This document shows positions 24,816-35,659 of a stretch of DNA of 64,000 bases, piece by piece. Position 1 is the stretch's first letter; the number at the start of each line of letters is the position of its first letter. The notes below the pieces were generated by a model. That model saw only the letters and a list, made by a program, of their open reading frames with translations. It had not been told where the DNA came from and searched no databases. The DNA is from Mauremys mutica. Its lineage: Eukaryota > Chordata > Testudines > Geoemydidae. Location of the stretch: positions 144,779,012 through 144,843,011 of the forward strand of contig NC_059073.1 of assembly GCF_020497125.1 (NCBI RefSeq), read 5' to 3'. Both the position numbers and the translations under genes were made by a program.

Positions 24816-25914
24816 GTTGTGCAACCTAAGGTTACGGCAGGACACGGCCAGTGGAGGAAATAGACAAACACAGGTGCTGATGGTGAATTGGGATTATTAA
24901 TCAGAATTAGTAACAGATTTAATTTACTCAAACCAGATGGAAATGACAGTGCTCAGATCCCAGTGATGGGTCTCCAGGGCAGACACACAAATGTACATCA
25001 ATATCAGAGTCTCCCTGGTTGGAAAATTCAGCTTCCCCATCACTCAGAAGACAACAGCCCATTAACTGGCATGCTGAACAATGCGCTCTGCTTCTATTTA
25101 TTTATAAAGCACATGCATGTCCCTTTCTAGGATTATAAAGTGCTCTCATATAGCCTGTGGGTGACACTGCCTACCGTGAGCCACAGCTGGGTAACACTTA
25201 CACGGGACTCCAAAACAAATGAGAGTCATTTATAATATGAAGGGATCTCACCTCTGTCACTTTGTAATCGTGGATTGCAATGCACTGGCTAATACATACC
25301 ATTGTCTGCTGCTGGACTGATTCAGAATGGCTCAGTTGTGTGTCCCTGGCCCCATACTGCTAAAAGCTAAGTGGAGAGTCTCCTTTAGCTCACAGTGGTA
25401 GGAGCCAGTGCTCTTAGAGGACAGAAGATCTGAGCTCCAAGTAGACAAGAGAGGCAGCAGAGTCACAATGATGAAATTCCCATGCTCTTAAACACTAACT
25501 CAACATTGCTTGGAAAGTGGATTTATTGTAGTGGCCAGGCAAGGAAATTTGCTATTTCAACCCCCTTGCTGCAGCTTCTGCTGCACTGGAATGTCTGTTG
25601 TCCCACGGGCTGCCTCTCTGAATAAAAAAAACAAAACACTAGGGCCCTAGGCACCACTTCTGATCTGACCATTGCCTAGCATGTGTGGCCCATTCAGTAA
25701 AACAGAGTAGTTCTAAGGACCTCAGAGGACTTCCTGCCATGGCTTGGGCACAAGGCAGGGTCACCTTGCAGTCTTCTGATTTTTCAACTCCTTGAGCCAA
25801 GCCTCCTTGAATCCTGCAACTACTGGATACTTTAAATGTTGGGGTGAGCATGGAGCTATACTTCAAGGGCATTCTGACTTGTAGGTCCCCACCAGACAGA
25901 CAGACATACAGCTC

Positions 25915-26095
25915 AAGTGGGGGAGGGAATATCTTTTCTTGGACCAAATTCTGTGGGTGAGACACACACTTTCAAGCCACCCAGAGCTCTTCTTCAGGGC
26001 TAGACAAGGTACTCCGAGCATCACCGCACAATGCAAGGTGGAGCGCTCACCCACAGAAGCTGGTCCAAGAAAAGAGATTACGTCCCCCACCTTGT
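25915..26095. mobile_element. Penelope-like 3' tail fragments in inverted arrangement
   Basis: The left arm has ATCTTTTCTTGGACC and TTCTGTGGGTGAG. The right arm has CTCACCCACAGAAGC and GGTCCAAGAAAAGAG. They pair as an inverted repeat around roughly 85 bp. The wording resembles the 3' tail of PLE retroelements, as in the larger pair at 44245; family assignment is inference. Confidence 0.5.
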
Positions 26096-26799
26096 CTGGC
26101 TAATATCTTGGGACTCACATGGCCACAGCTACACTGCATGAAGCTCTAGTGATGGTTAGGTGACTATCAGGAGCTTCCCTGGAGTGTTTGTCCACCCCAC
26201 CCTTCTACAGCCATCTTCACTTCCAAACAGACTGCTAAGTCCATGGTATCTGATGTCCTCCTTCAGACAACGGCCAATGCTGGATTATCCAGATGACAGC
26301 ATCAACCTCCCTTAAATAGAGTTCACTTTGCCGATACCATGGGAGTCATTTCTCCATGAGCCCAGCTGCTGATCATTAGCATCTGCTGGAGCAGCTGGAC
26401 TGATAAAGCCCTCGGCATTTTGTTGTAGCTGGTGTCACTGAAGATGTGTTTCTTGTTTGCACAGGCCCAAGAGCCTTTTAAACTGAGTGTTTCCCAGGCA
26501 AAATCCTATTGAAGTCAATGGGAATTTGCCAGAGTAAACAGCATAGGCCTGATTCCGAACTCACTTATACCGGGTTACTCCACTGATGCCAGGGGAGTTC
26601 CGCTGCTGCAAAACCAGCTCAAGGTATGGAAGAATCAGGCCTCCAGCCAAAAGCGAATGAGGACCACAACCACCAGTGTTGTCATCTCCTCCTGGACCTC
26701 AAAGACTGAAACCCCCAGGGTGATTCCCATCTTACCTGTGCTAAGTTTTAGTTTATGGCCACAAAAGAGCCAACTTCGGGACTTAAGACCTGGCTCTTA

Positions 26800-26955
26800 C
26801 ATTGTCCTCTTCAAAGCGCTTTATAAAGGGGCTCATTATTCCCCCTATTTTACAGATACGGGAAACTGAGGCACAGGGCAGTGAAGTGACTTGTCCACGG
26901 TCAGCTGCAGCCAAGCCAGGAACAGAACCCAGGTCCCCTGAAACCCAGCCCAGTA
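26800..26955 (-). mobile_element. MIR-type SINE
   Basis: The plus strand reads CCCTATTTTACAGATACGGG, AACTGAGGCACAGGGCAG and GTGACTTGTCCACGGTCA in reverse-MIR order. Confidence 0.75.
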
Positions 26956-27887
26956 GGGAAGACTGCAGCTTACAGCAAACAGGAGGGAGGGTGCTCACAG
27001 AGCAGCTAGTAGAGATGCCCAATAAGGAGTCCTGACTGGCAAATCATTGAATGTGCTTAATCAATCCCCCCATTACCTGGGAAGGAAGGGGAACCTCTTG
27101 AGGAGAAGAACTGGGGGTGGGGCCATCTTGAAAACAACTTTGAATAGTTTTGTCCTGGATGCAGATGACCCCACTTGTAGGTCTGACATGGCACGAGCTT
27201 CCAGGCCTAGATGCAAACACTGAATCACCCACTGGAGAGCTGGGAATCTCCCCTTTCCAATCGTACAACGCTCCCATTTTTAATCCCTGTCATTCTGAAA
27301 GAGATCAGATTTAAAGCCCTCATGTGTCCGGGACCAAACATGGCCCTGGCTTGGGCCAGCCAGCAGTGGAATGGTTTCGGTGCCAGGCAGGAGGGAACGG
27401 CCATATTTTGGAGAAAGAAGAAAGCATTCTGGATTCTGCTCAGAGATCTGGCATGTCAGATGGAGTTCTAGGGGAAGCCGCTTACTCGGTTGAATGTAGA
27501 GGAGACAGTGCTTTGAGATCCTTAGAAGAAAGGCACCTGTGGAAGGAAAATGTTATTTTCTATTATAAATAGCTCCATGTCCAGGAATTGTTGATGGTGG
27601 CCATGTAAAGGCTGACACTAATTATTCTCTGCCAGAAGAGGATTCAAGTTAATTGCCACAGTCAAAATATTTCCATGCCAAGAGAGCTTGCTTTTAAATC
27701 ACAGGAGCTGCAGCATATGGCCAGTGACGCTAGTTCGGAGGAGCTGAAACTAATTGGAAAGCAGGGCAGCTGGTGTAATAAATAACACAGCACTCCGACC
27801 GTCGGGCAAAGCAGGGGAACATGCCGCCTTTGTGAAGTACTTAATAAGCCGGCAGCTAGATTCTACGCTATTCACAAAAGTGAAAGG

Positions 27888-28035
27888 GGAGGCAGTGTTG
27901 CCTAGTGGATAATGTTATAGCTTGGGAGTCAGGAAACCTGGATTCTATTCCTGGCCTACTCGGTGACCTAGGCAAGTCACAGCCCCTCTTTGTGCCTCAG
28001 TTTCCCCATCTGCAAAGTGGGGGTTATACAAGAGC
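27888..28035 (+). mobile_element. MIR SINE, nearly complete
   Basis: It starts GGCAGTGTTGCCTAGTGGAT, has the tRNA B-box region CTGGATTCTATTCCTGGCC, the core TCGGTGACCTAGGCAAGTCA and ends CTCAGTTTCCCCATCTGC. This matches MIR closely in order. Confidence 0.85.
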
Positions 28036-28197
28036 TAGGTTATTAATAGGACATAAAAAAGCCAGTCTCAGGGAGCAGCTGGCTCAGGGGATTGGCCCCA
28101 GAGCTTGTAATCTCTAGGTTAGTGCTTCAACTCCCTCCAAACCATTAGGTGTTCAGTGTCCTGTGTGAAACAAAGGTTGGTGGGTTTTTGTTTTCTT

Positions 28198-28208
28198 GGG
28201 GGGGGGGG
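28198..28208 (+). repeat. G11 homopolymer
   Basis: A run of 11 G following TTTTCTT. Confidence 0.9.
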
Positions 28209-29921
28209 TTGCAAGAGGGGGAGGGGAAGAGTCTCAATCCAGATCACAGCAGACAAGTGACCCATCACCAAACACCAGCAGAGCTATTGTTTGTACGTTG
28301 GTAGCACCGAGGTGCCCTAGTCACGGACCAGGCCGTCAGCGTGCAAGGTGCTGTACAACCACAGAATCGGCCCCGCCCCCAAGAGCTCACAGCCTAGGTG
28401 ATGCCCCCTCCTGCTGCCAGTCTCAGGAGAAATCCCACAGCCTGAACTCCCTGCTCCTCCCCAGAATGGATCCCTCCAAGGTGGACGGAGGTACGCAAGC
28501 AGAGCCGTGTTATGGGGATGCACAAGGAACTCAGTCTCCGGCACTGCCCATGTGACACCTTTCCTGAGCACTAAAGGCTCCTACCCACAAGGTGTCAGGT
28601 GCCCCTTAAAGATCCTGCGAATCTAGGGGCCGCCACAGTGGGGATTGAATCAGGGACCTCCCGAGCCAAAAGCACATGCTAAGCAAGCAAGGCTGTGTTG
28701 CACAGGGGGTCTAACACCACCTATCCTCTAGGGAATCAGTAACACAGGCTCCCCAGTGAGCTACACAGCCGCTTCTCCTCGCTGGCACCTAGGGCGCTCA
28801 GCACCTGGCAGGATCAGACCCTGGGCGCACATCCCCTGCGCAGGAGCAAATCATAGACTTGTAAGACTGGAAGGGACTGTGTCACAGCAGACACCTCACC
28901 AGCCCTGCTCCCCCCCCATACGGCACAAAGGAAGCCCTTGAGAGCAGCCAGCTCCCTGCCGCAGCTGGTCAGCAAAGGGGACCTGTAAGCCAGTAGATCC
29001 TCCAGCTCACACTGGACTTGGCACCTTCCCGTCCGTGCAGGCGTGTGGCCTGCCAGGCCAACCGAGGTTACAGTTGTGACACCTTTCTCCTGATCTCCTT
29101 TCTCCCCTTTGCCTTGCAGGGCACCGCGTATTCCAGCTGCTGGAGGAGCTCTTGGCAAACTAATAATGAAGTCCCCCGGCCTTAACGGAGCCGGCACGAG
29201 ATCCAACCAGATGCAGAGAAATTCCCTGCTGCCTTTTTAAGGGAAACGTGTCTGTTGCACAGGAGAGAGGAGGGACCCTCCTAGTGAGTGCAGCAGGGTG
29301 AGAGAGAAAGAAATATCTCCGGGCAGGCAGGGTGCAGCACATCGAGAGAGAAAGCAGGAGCTCCCAGCGAGGAGAGGCAGCTGCTGACACCTCAGGAAAA
29401 CAACCATTTGTCTTTGATTAACCAACAATCCAAACCGTTTTCAAACACCGATAGCCTGGGGAAGGCAGGTGAGAGCCCTGGTTTACAGATTGGGAAACTG
29501 AGGCACAGGATGGGCAGGGCCCAAATTTTCCCCCTCCCTAAAAACAACCACTGATGTCAGATGCCTGGATTTTGGGGAGCCCGGCTTGAGATCTGATTCG
29601 CAAGTGCTGAGCACCAGTGACTCCAATCAGTGTCGAGGGGAGTGGCAGGTGCTCAGCACCACTGGACATCAGGCCTCTGTGTCTCGTGTGGGGCACCCCA
29701 CATCGATTGCTAGCAGACCCATATGTTTCCAGCCTATAGACCAGTATGGGACTAACTGTTTGCAGCTGCTCCCTGGGGCAGCCCCACCAGTCATCCTGAC
29801 CTGGGCAGAGGGACTGACAAGTAAAGCTCGACTAAAAAGAAACAAAAAAATCAGTATCAAGCTTCAAGGAACCTAGTGAGAGTCCTGGGATAACCTGTCC
29901 ATTAGTCATCTTGGTCTAGTA

Positions 29922-30409
29922 CAGAGGTGGGCAAACTACAGCTCGCAGGCCACATCTAGCCCATGGGACTGTCCTGCTCGGCCCTTGAGCTCCCAGCCGG
30001 GGTGGCTATCCCCCAGCCTCTCGCCTTCTGTCCCTCAGCCGTGCCGCCAGCGCTCTGGGCAGCGTGGCTGCAAGCTCCTGCCAGGCAGCGCGTCTGGCTC
30101 TGGCCAGGCAGCATGGCTGCCGGATGTGCTGCTCTGAGCGGCATGGTAAGGGGGTTGGAGCGGGGTGAGGTCCCAGGGGGGTGGTTAGGGGTGGAGGGTC
30201 CTGGGGGGGGCCAATCAGGGGACAAGGAACAGGGGGTTTGGATGGGTCAGGGGTTTTGAGGGGGGCAATCAGGGGGCAGGAAGTGGGAGGGGGCAGATAG
30301 GTGGGAGGGGGCCAGGCTGTTTGGGGAGGCACAGCCTTCCCTACCCGGCCCTTCATACCGTTTTGCAACCCCAATGTGGCCCTCAGGCCAAAAAGTTGGC
30401 CCACCCCTG
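29922..30409. mobile_element. hAT-type MITE with perfect 8-bp target duplication
   Basis: The ends are CAGAGGTGGGCAAACTAC and, inverted, CAGGGGTGGGCCAACTTT. The flanks are GTCTAGTA on both sides (29914-29921, 30410-30417). It is the family of the elements at 131 and 34984. Only GC-rich, proline-coding shadow frames lie inside. Confidence 0.85.
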
Positions 30410-30454
30410 GTCTAGTACACAGGGGCACTGGACTGGAAGTCAGGAGACTCAGAC

Positions 30455-30535
30455 TTCAAGGCCAGAAGGGACCATCGTGATGATCTGCACATTGCAGGCC
30501 ACAGAACCTCACCCACTCCTGTAACAGAGCCCTAA
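30455..30535 (-). mobile_element. CR1 LINE 3' fragment
   Basis: The plus strand reads AAGGCCAGAAGGGACCATCG TGATGATCTG, the reverse complement of a CR1 tail. Confidence 0.6.
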
Positions 30536-30599
30536 CCTGCGTTCTATTGCCAATGCAGCCACTGACTCACTGGGAGGCTTTCAGCAAGCCTCTCTGCCT

Positions 30600-30725
30600 G
30601 TCTCTCTTCTCTGTTCAGACCGTAAGCTCTTTGGGGTAGGGGATGCCTATTACTACGTACAGAACCAAGCGCAATGGGCCCCCAGCCGGGCACCTGTGGA
30701 TGCTGCTGCAATACAAATAACAAAC
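30600..30725 (+). repeat. L2/MIR-type 3' tail repeat
   Basis: It reads CCGTAAGCTCTTTGGGGTAG GGG then ACAGAACCAAGCGCAATGGG and ends in an ATACAAATAACAAAC tail. Confidence 0.45.
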
Positions 30726-31839
30726 AGCAGCTTTGTTGTTACTGTTGGCAAAGCCCCAGGCACAGGGTGGGATGTGAGCCCTTTTCTCCAGTTTCACTGC
30801 ATTGCAGGAGCGGCACAGCTGGCTGGAGCGAGGGCAGAACAGAGCGGAGCAGGGTCTGGGGTTGTACCAACCGTGACTGGAATGCTATAGCCCGAAGGAT
30901 CACAAACCGTCCAGCCAACGCTCATTAGAGCCTCACCCACTGCCTGGGAGATCAGTGCTAATTATATCCCGTTCGCCAAGCAGGGAGGTGGTCAGCAACC
31001 TGCCGATATTTACTCAGTGAGTCAACAGCAGAACAAGAACCCAGGAGTCCTCGCTTCCCGTCTGCCCACCGCTAACCACAAGAGCCACACGCCCCTCCTG
31101 GCCTCAGGAACCCGTAGACCTGAGTCTCTTAGGCTCCCTTCTCCCTCCCCAGAGCTGGAAATAGAACCCAGGAGTTCTGGCTCCCAGCTCTCTGCTGCCC
31201 CTACAGAAGAGTTCATTACGCTTGTAATTCTCTAGCCTGGTTAACATGTCAAAATATGCCCTAGCTAGCACCACATTTCTCCCCTGCTCCCTTACTGCTT
31301 TGCACACCACGCCTCACCTGGTGCCCAGAACTGCGCCAGAGGCTACAGCAAGTCCCAGAAGGAGGAAGAATTCAGTGCAGTCGCTCTGCTCCAGAAGAGT
31401 TAGACTAAACAGAGAGACGCACGAACAAGCCCATCTCCCCACGGAGCCCCCGTGAATCCCAGCAGCCCATGAGGTCTCCCTGAAAACCGAAGGCTTCCCC
31501 CTACCCCAGCGAGGCCCTGCGAGAGACAGACTGCAAGAGAGTCCTGTCCTGCAATTAAAGGCTGCTCTGAGAAACTGCAGCCCAGTCACCGATGCCGGGT
31601 TTACATTGAACAGCATCCAAAGATGAGGTCACAGAGGCAGAGGGTTGCCAATGCCATATATGACATTACCGGGGGCCGGGGGGAGCTTTTAACAGGAGGC
31701 AGCAGCTGTGCACATGATTTGCACAGCTGGATGCTGCTCTACACCAGAGGTGGGGGATTTATGAGTCTTCAATGCTAGTGGAACTGTTTTCCCCCAAGCC
31801 TGATTCACAGAGGGTGCGAGCCTATTCCAGGCCCAACTA

Positions 31840-31915
31840 GGGGGCTTTAACCCAAGCTATAGCAGCTCATGCATGTAGCTTTGGAGGGCTCCGGTTTGAT
31901 TCCCCATATGGCAGC
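31840..31915 (+). repeat. tRNA-like SINE remnant
   Basis: It contains AGCAGCTCATGCATGTAG (A-box-like) and CTCCGGTTTGATTCCCC (B-box-like) at tRNA spacing. It is isolated and degenerate. Confidence 0.35.
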
Positions 31916-32524
31916 CAGCGCACACTCTTTCGGGAAAGCCTGGCATAAAGAGGGAGAGCTGGGGTCAGAGATCAGCAACCAGGTTTTTCCCCAAAGAGCT
32001 CAGCATGCTGGGTGCACTTGGGAGTGCTGAGGCATTCTGAGAGCGGCCCATCAGCGTCACTGCGGGGGCTGCTCGCTTTTGTCAAAAAGAAATCTGGCCC
32101 TTACTAAATGGGAGCTGAGCCCTTTCGCTTGATTGTGGCTGCCGAGACCTTGGAAACCTGCCCCAGGGAGGCTCTTGCTAGGAGAGAATCCAAAACCACC
32201 AGAGCCCGTTGTCAAGCTTGCGAGTTTCTCCCGTGGTTAGGCAAGGCTTGATGCCCAGTGGTGCTGAGCGACCAGAGCTGCTCTCAGTACCTCTGAAGAA
32301 GTCTGGTCACTAGTGACCACACTGTGTCTATACTATCCTGAGGCTGCAACACTGGGGGAAGTTGAAAGGCGGCCCATGGATCTCTGCTAGGGTCACTCGC
32401 TCCCCTCCCCATTCATTCTCTCCTGTGCTGAGAAGCACTTGGGGAGAATCTGTGGAAGGGGGTGTGGCCTTTACCTCTGCAACCCTCCCCCTCCCCGAGG
32501 ATATCAGGGGGAGTGAAGGCAGGA

Positions 32525-32700
32525 GTTCATAGACTATCAGGGTTGGAAGGGACCTCAGGAGGTATCTAGTCCAACCCCCTGCTCAAAGCAGGACCAACAC
32601 CAACTAGATCATCCCAGCCAGGGCTTTGTCAAGCCTGACCTTAAAAACAGTTTGGTTTGATTCATTCACACCTTGAGATATGAAATCCCTGAAGGGTTTC
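32525..32700 (-). mobile_element. CR1 LINE 3' fragment
   Basis: The plus strand reads TCATAGACTATCAGGGTTGG, AAGGGACCTCAGGAGG and CTAGTCCAACCCCCTGCTC, the reverse complement of the canonical CR1 3' end. Confidence 0.85.
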
Positions 32701-32811
32701 TTGCATCCCTCCTCTAAAATGAAACAGCTGCTAGACTCTCTCCAAGTACATCGATAGCCCCTGATACCAATGTGCCCCACAATCTAACATTCACCCTCAC
32801 AACACCCCTTT

Positions 32812-32912
32812 GTTTAGACTCCTTGGGACAGTGACTGTCTATTCTGCATTTGTACAGCCCCTAGCACAACAGGGTGCTGGGCCAAGCCTCAGGCTCCTAA
32901 GTGCGTCAGTAA
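32812..32912 (+). repeat. L2/MIR-type 3' tail repeat
   Basis: It reads GACTCCTTGGGACAGTGACT and TTTGTACAGCCCCTAGCAC, ending GCGTCAGTAATAT. It lies directly before a PLE tail. Confidence 0.5.
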
Positions 32913-32919
32913 TATTGCA

Positions 32920-33010
32920 TCTGATGAAGTGGGCATTCACCCATGAAAGCTCATGCTCTGATACATGTTAGTCTATAAGGTGCCACAGGACTCTCTGCTG
33001 CTTTTACAGT
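32920..33010 (+). mobile_element. Penelope-like element, 3' tail only
   Basis: It reads CATCTGATGAAGTGGGCATT, then GAAAGCTCATGCTCTGATAC and GTCTATAAGGTGCCACAGGA. These match the 3' terminal part of the PLE copies at 45650-45740. Confidence 0.75.
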
Positions 33011-33145
33011 AATATAAATATTACCCCTACTTAACAAAGGGGGGGACTGAGATGCAGAGACTTGTCCAAAGTCACGGAGGAAAGCTGTCAGAGCAGGGAT
33101 TCAACCCAGATCTCCTGAGTACGCTAATCACTAGACCATCCCCCG
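33010..33145 (-). mobile_element. MIR-type SINE
   Basis: The plus strand reads CTTGTCCAAAGTCACGGAG, then GGGATTCAACCCAGATCTCC and GTACGCTAATCACTAGACC, reverse-MIR order down to the tRNA-like head. Confidence 0.7.
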
Positions 33146-33508
33146 GGAAGACTCAGGGCTTGGAAGCAGTCTGGTAAGTCCTATGACGCTCCCAGGTAGA
33201 ACGGGTCCAGAGCTGCACGTTTCAGGCTGTGACACACAAAACAAGGGTCATTTAAAAAAAAAAATCAAGGAAAAGCCCCAACCGTAAGTGTTGTGAGGCG
33301 GCACTGGTAGGGTCGACCGCACGGCCTCAGCTGGTTTTGAGATTCTAAAAAGCAATGCAAGTAAACATCAAAGCTATTAGCCACCTTGTAAGGGTCCATG
33401 TACGGGTCCCCTTGTCAGGTGAGGGGTCGCTCTTCGCCTTTGGGGCGCCTGGGAACCAGGCCGCCTCACTACAGGAGGCTGAGCAGCCGTTCAGTCTTAA
33501 AGTCCACG

Positions 33509-33781
33509 CCCTAAATCAGGGCAGGGCAACAGGCAGTAGTCCTGGGCTCAGACCCTCAGGTAGGGGCTGAGCAAACAAACAGTAGTTCAGTTTGTAAAGC
33601 CCAAGCCCTAGCTCAGGGCTGGGCAGCAACACAAATACAGGGCTCAGGCCCTCAGGCAGGGGCTGAGCAAACACACAGTTCAAGTCTGCAAGGCCCAAGC
33701 CCTAGCTCAGGGCGGGGCAGCAACACCAGCACAGGACTCAGACCCTCAGGCAGGGTTGAGCCGGAACTGGTAAGTCCAGGC
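33509..33781 (+). repeat. Tandem repeat, 94-97-bp unit, about 2.9 copies
   Basis: Units start at 33509, 33606 and 33700 with CCCTA(A/G)(A/C)TCAGGGC and include CAGACCCTCAGGTAGGGG-type segments. Copies differ by substitutions and small indels. Confidence 0.8.
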
Positions 33782-34111
33782 TTCTACGCCTGACTGTTGG
33801 GGTGAGGGGGAGACTGCCACCCGTGAGGGGGTGGCAGGGGGGACACAGGCCCACCCACTCCACTGCGACCCGGCCCGGGGCCCTAGCAGCAGCGTGGATC
33901 CACTGCAGTCAGTGGGGATCCTGGCCATAACACACTGACATAGGCTCAGAGTCGGCTATAGCCAGACTGGGGTCAGCTATCCCCGGGCCACTTGCAATCT
34001 CCCCCTCCATTGGTACCTGTCGTCGTGGCTTCGGAAGGGGGGTCCACCAGCATCGGCTCCTCAGGACACAGGTGCATGGGTGGGCTCGACTCCTCCCCTG
34101 GGTCACGAGAG

Positions 34112-34208
34112 CGAGGCAGGCTCGGCCAGTCCTCCTCACGGTACCGGGCTCGGGGCAGGCTCGGCCAGTCCTCCCCTGGGTACCGGGCTCGGGGCAGGCT
34201 CGGTTCAG
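34112..34208 (+). repeat. Tandem repeat, about 40-bp unit, 2.4 copies
   Basis: Units contain GGCAGGCTCGGCCAGTCCTC and GGTACCGGGCTCGG; the third copy stops after GGCAGGCTCGG. Confidence 0.8.
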
Positions 34209-34983
34209 CACGAGCTCGGGCACCACCATCTGTCCTCTCCTGCGGCCAGGGCGCAACTGAGCTTTGGGGCCGGGACTTTATACTTCCTGTCCCGCCCCTT
34301 GACTTCCGGGGGGCGGGGACAGGCGGCGGTGACTCCGCCCACTTCAGCAGCTATGCTGGCTCAGCCCCCTCAGGTGCAGCTGGGAGCCAGGCCGCCTCAC
34401 TACACACCTCCTCAGCAGGGGCTTAGGCATGGCTTCCAGTTGATGCCAAATATGGCCCAAACACTCTTGCTTTCCATTGTTAGCCGCTCCTACAGCGGCC
34501 ACCTTGCCCCAGCAGCGGGATGGTAGCAAAGATCTGACGGCACTTCAAAAAGGCTTGCGGGAAAGTCAAGGGAATGGAATAAAAGAACGCTAACACTTGC
34601 AACGCATATCTATGCATACAGCCACCCCCCCATTGGAGTGATGTTGCACTAATTTAGTTAAACTGGTGCAAGTTTGTGTGCAGCCACTGCTGATTTAAAG
34701 CTTGCGAGCTAAAGCGATGCAAGCCCAATTGAAATGGCTGCAGAGCATCCATGTTCGAACATGCACCTGGTTACTAAATTAGTGAAACGTTTCACCCCCA
34801 GTTAGACAGGGGCAACTCGACCTCCTCTGTAAAATACTTTGATATCGACTGATGAAAAGTGCTATAGCAGAGCTAGATGGTGATATCATCATGTGTGTAG
34901 ACACAACAGAAGAGCTGGAGCTCAGAGGCTATAGGAGATAGTGTCCCAAAGTCACACGCTAAACTCTCTGTGAGGGTTTAGAG

Positions 34984-35629
34984 CAGGGGTGGGCAAACTT
35001 TTTGGCTCGAGGGCCACACTGGGGTTGCAAAACAGTATGGCGGGCTGGGTAGGGAAGGCTTTGCCTCTCCAAAGAGCCTGGCCCCCTCCCACTTCCCATC
35101 CCCTGACTGTTCCCCTCAGAACCCCCGACCCATCCAACCCCCCTGCTTCTTGTCCTCTGACCGCCCCCTCCAAGGACCCCCTGACCCTAACCACTCCCCC
35201 GGGACCCCACTCCTTATCCAAGCCCTCCTTCTCCCTGTCCCTGACTGCCCGGACTCCTATCCACACCCCTGCCTCCGACAGGCCCCCCGGAACTCTGCCT
35301 ATTCACACCCCCCCCCGTTCCCTGTCCCCTGACTGCCCCCCCAGAACCTCTCCCCCATCCAACCCCCCTGCTCCCTGTCCCCTGACTGCCCCCTGGGACC
35401 TCCTGCCCCTTATCCACCCCCCCCCGCAGCCCCCTTACCATACCACTCAGGGCAGCCGTGCCGCTCAGCCGGAGCCAGACATGCTGCCACGCTGCCCTGC
35501 AGGAGTGCACTGCCCGCGCAGCGGCAAAAAAGGGGGGACAGCAGGGGAGGGGCTGGGGGCTAGCCTCCTGGCCAGGAGCTCAAGGGCCAGGCTGGATGTG
35601 GCCCACAGGCCATAGTTTGTCCACCTCTG
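34984..35629. mobile_element. hAT-type MITE (646 bp) with perfect 8-bp target duplication
   Basis: The left end is CAGGGGTGGGCAAACTTT and the right end, inverted, is CAGAGGTGGACAAACTAT. GTTTAGAG flanks both ends (34976-34983, 35630-35637). The interior is pyrimidine-rich with repeated CCCCTGACTGCCCCC-like units, which creates a long proline-rich open frame that is not a gene. Confidence 0.88.
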
Positions 35630-35659
35630 GTTTAGAGCATGCACTAACAACAGTCTCTG

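Larger units (their letters stand above)
33290..34410 (-). repeat. LTR-like GC-rich block with promoter-like features
   Basis: Two direct copies of a 22-bp segment, GGGA(A/G)CCAGGCCGCCTC..., lie at 33451-33472 and 34382-34403, 931 bp apart. On the minus strand a GC-box-rich stretch (GGGCGGGACAGGAAG) leads into TATAAAG (34282-34276). Two tandem arrays lie inside. This could be a retroviral-type LTR or a composite repeat; no gag or pol frame is nearby. Confidence 0.35.

Noticed and set aside
30006..30428. Proline-rich open frames around 30 kb
   Set aside because: They fall inside the related hAT MITE at 29922-30409 and cross its end.
33509..33781. CRISPR-like array
   Set aside because: The units are about 95 bp throughout with no spacer/repeat alternation and the genome is a vertebrate. 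It is an ordinary tandem repeat.
34989..35615. 208-codon proline-rich open frame
   Set aside because: It lies wholly inside a hAT MITE bounded by inverted termini and a perfect target duplication, and arises from C-rich internal repeats.
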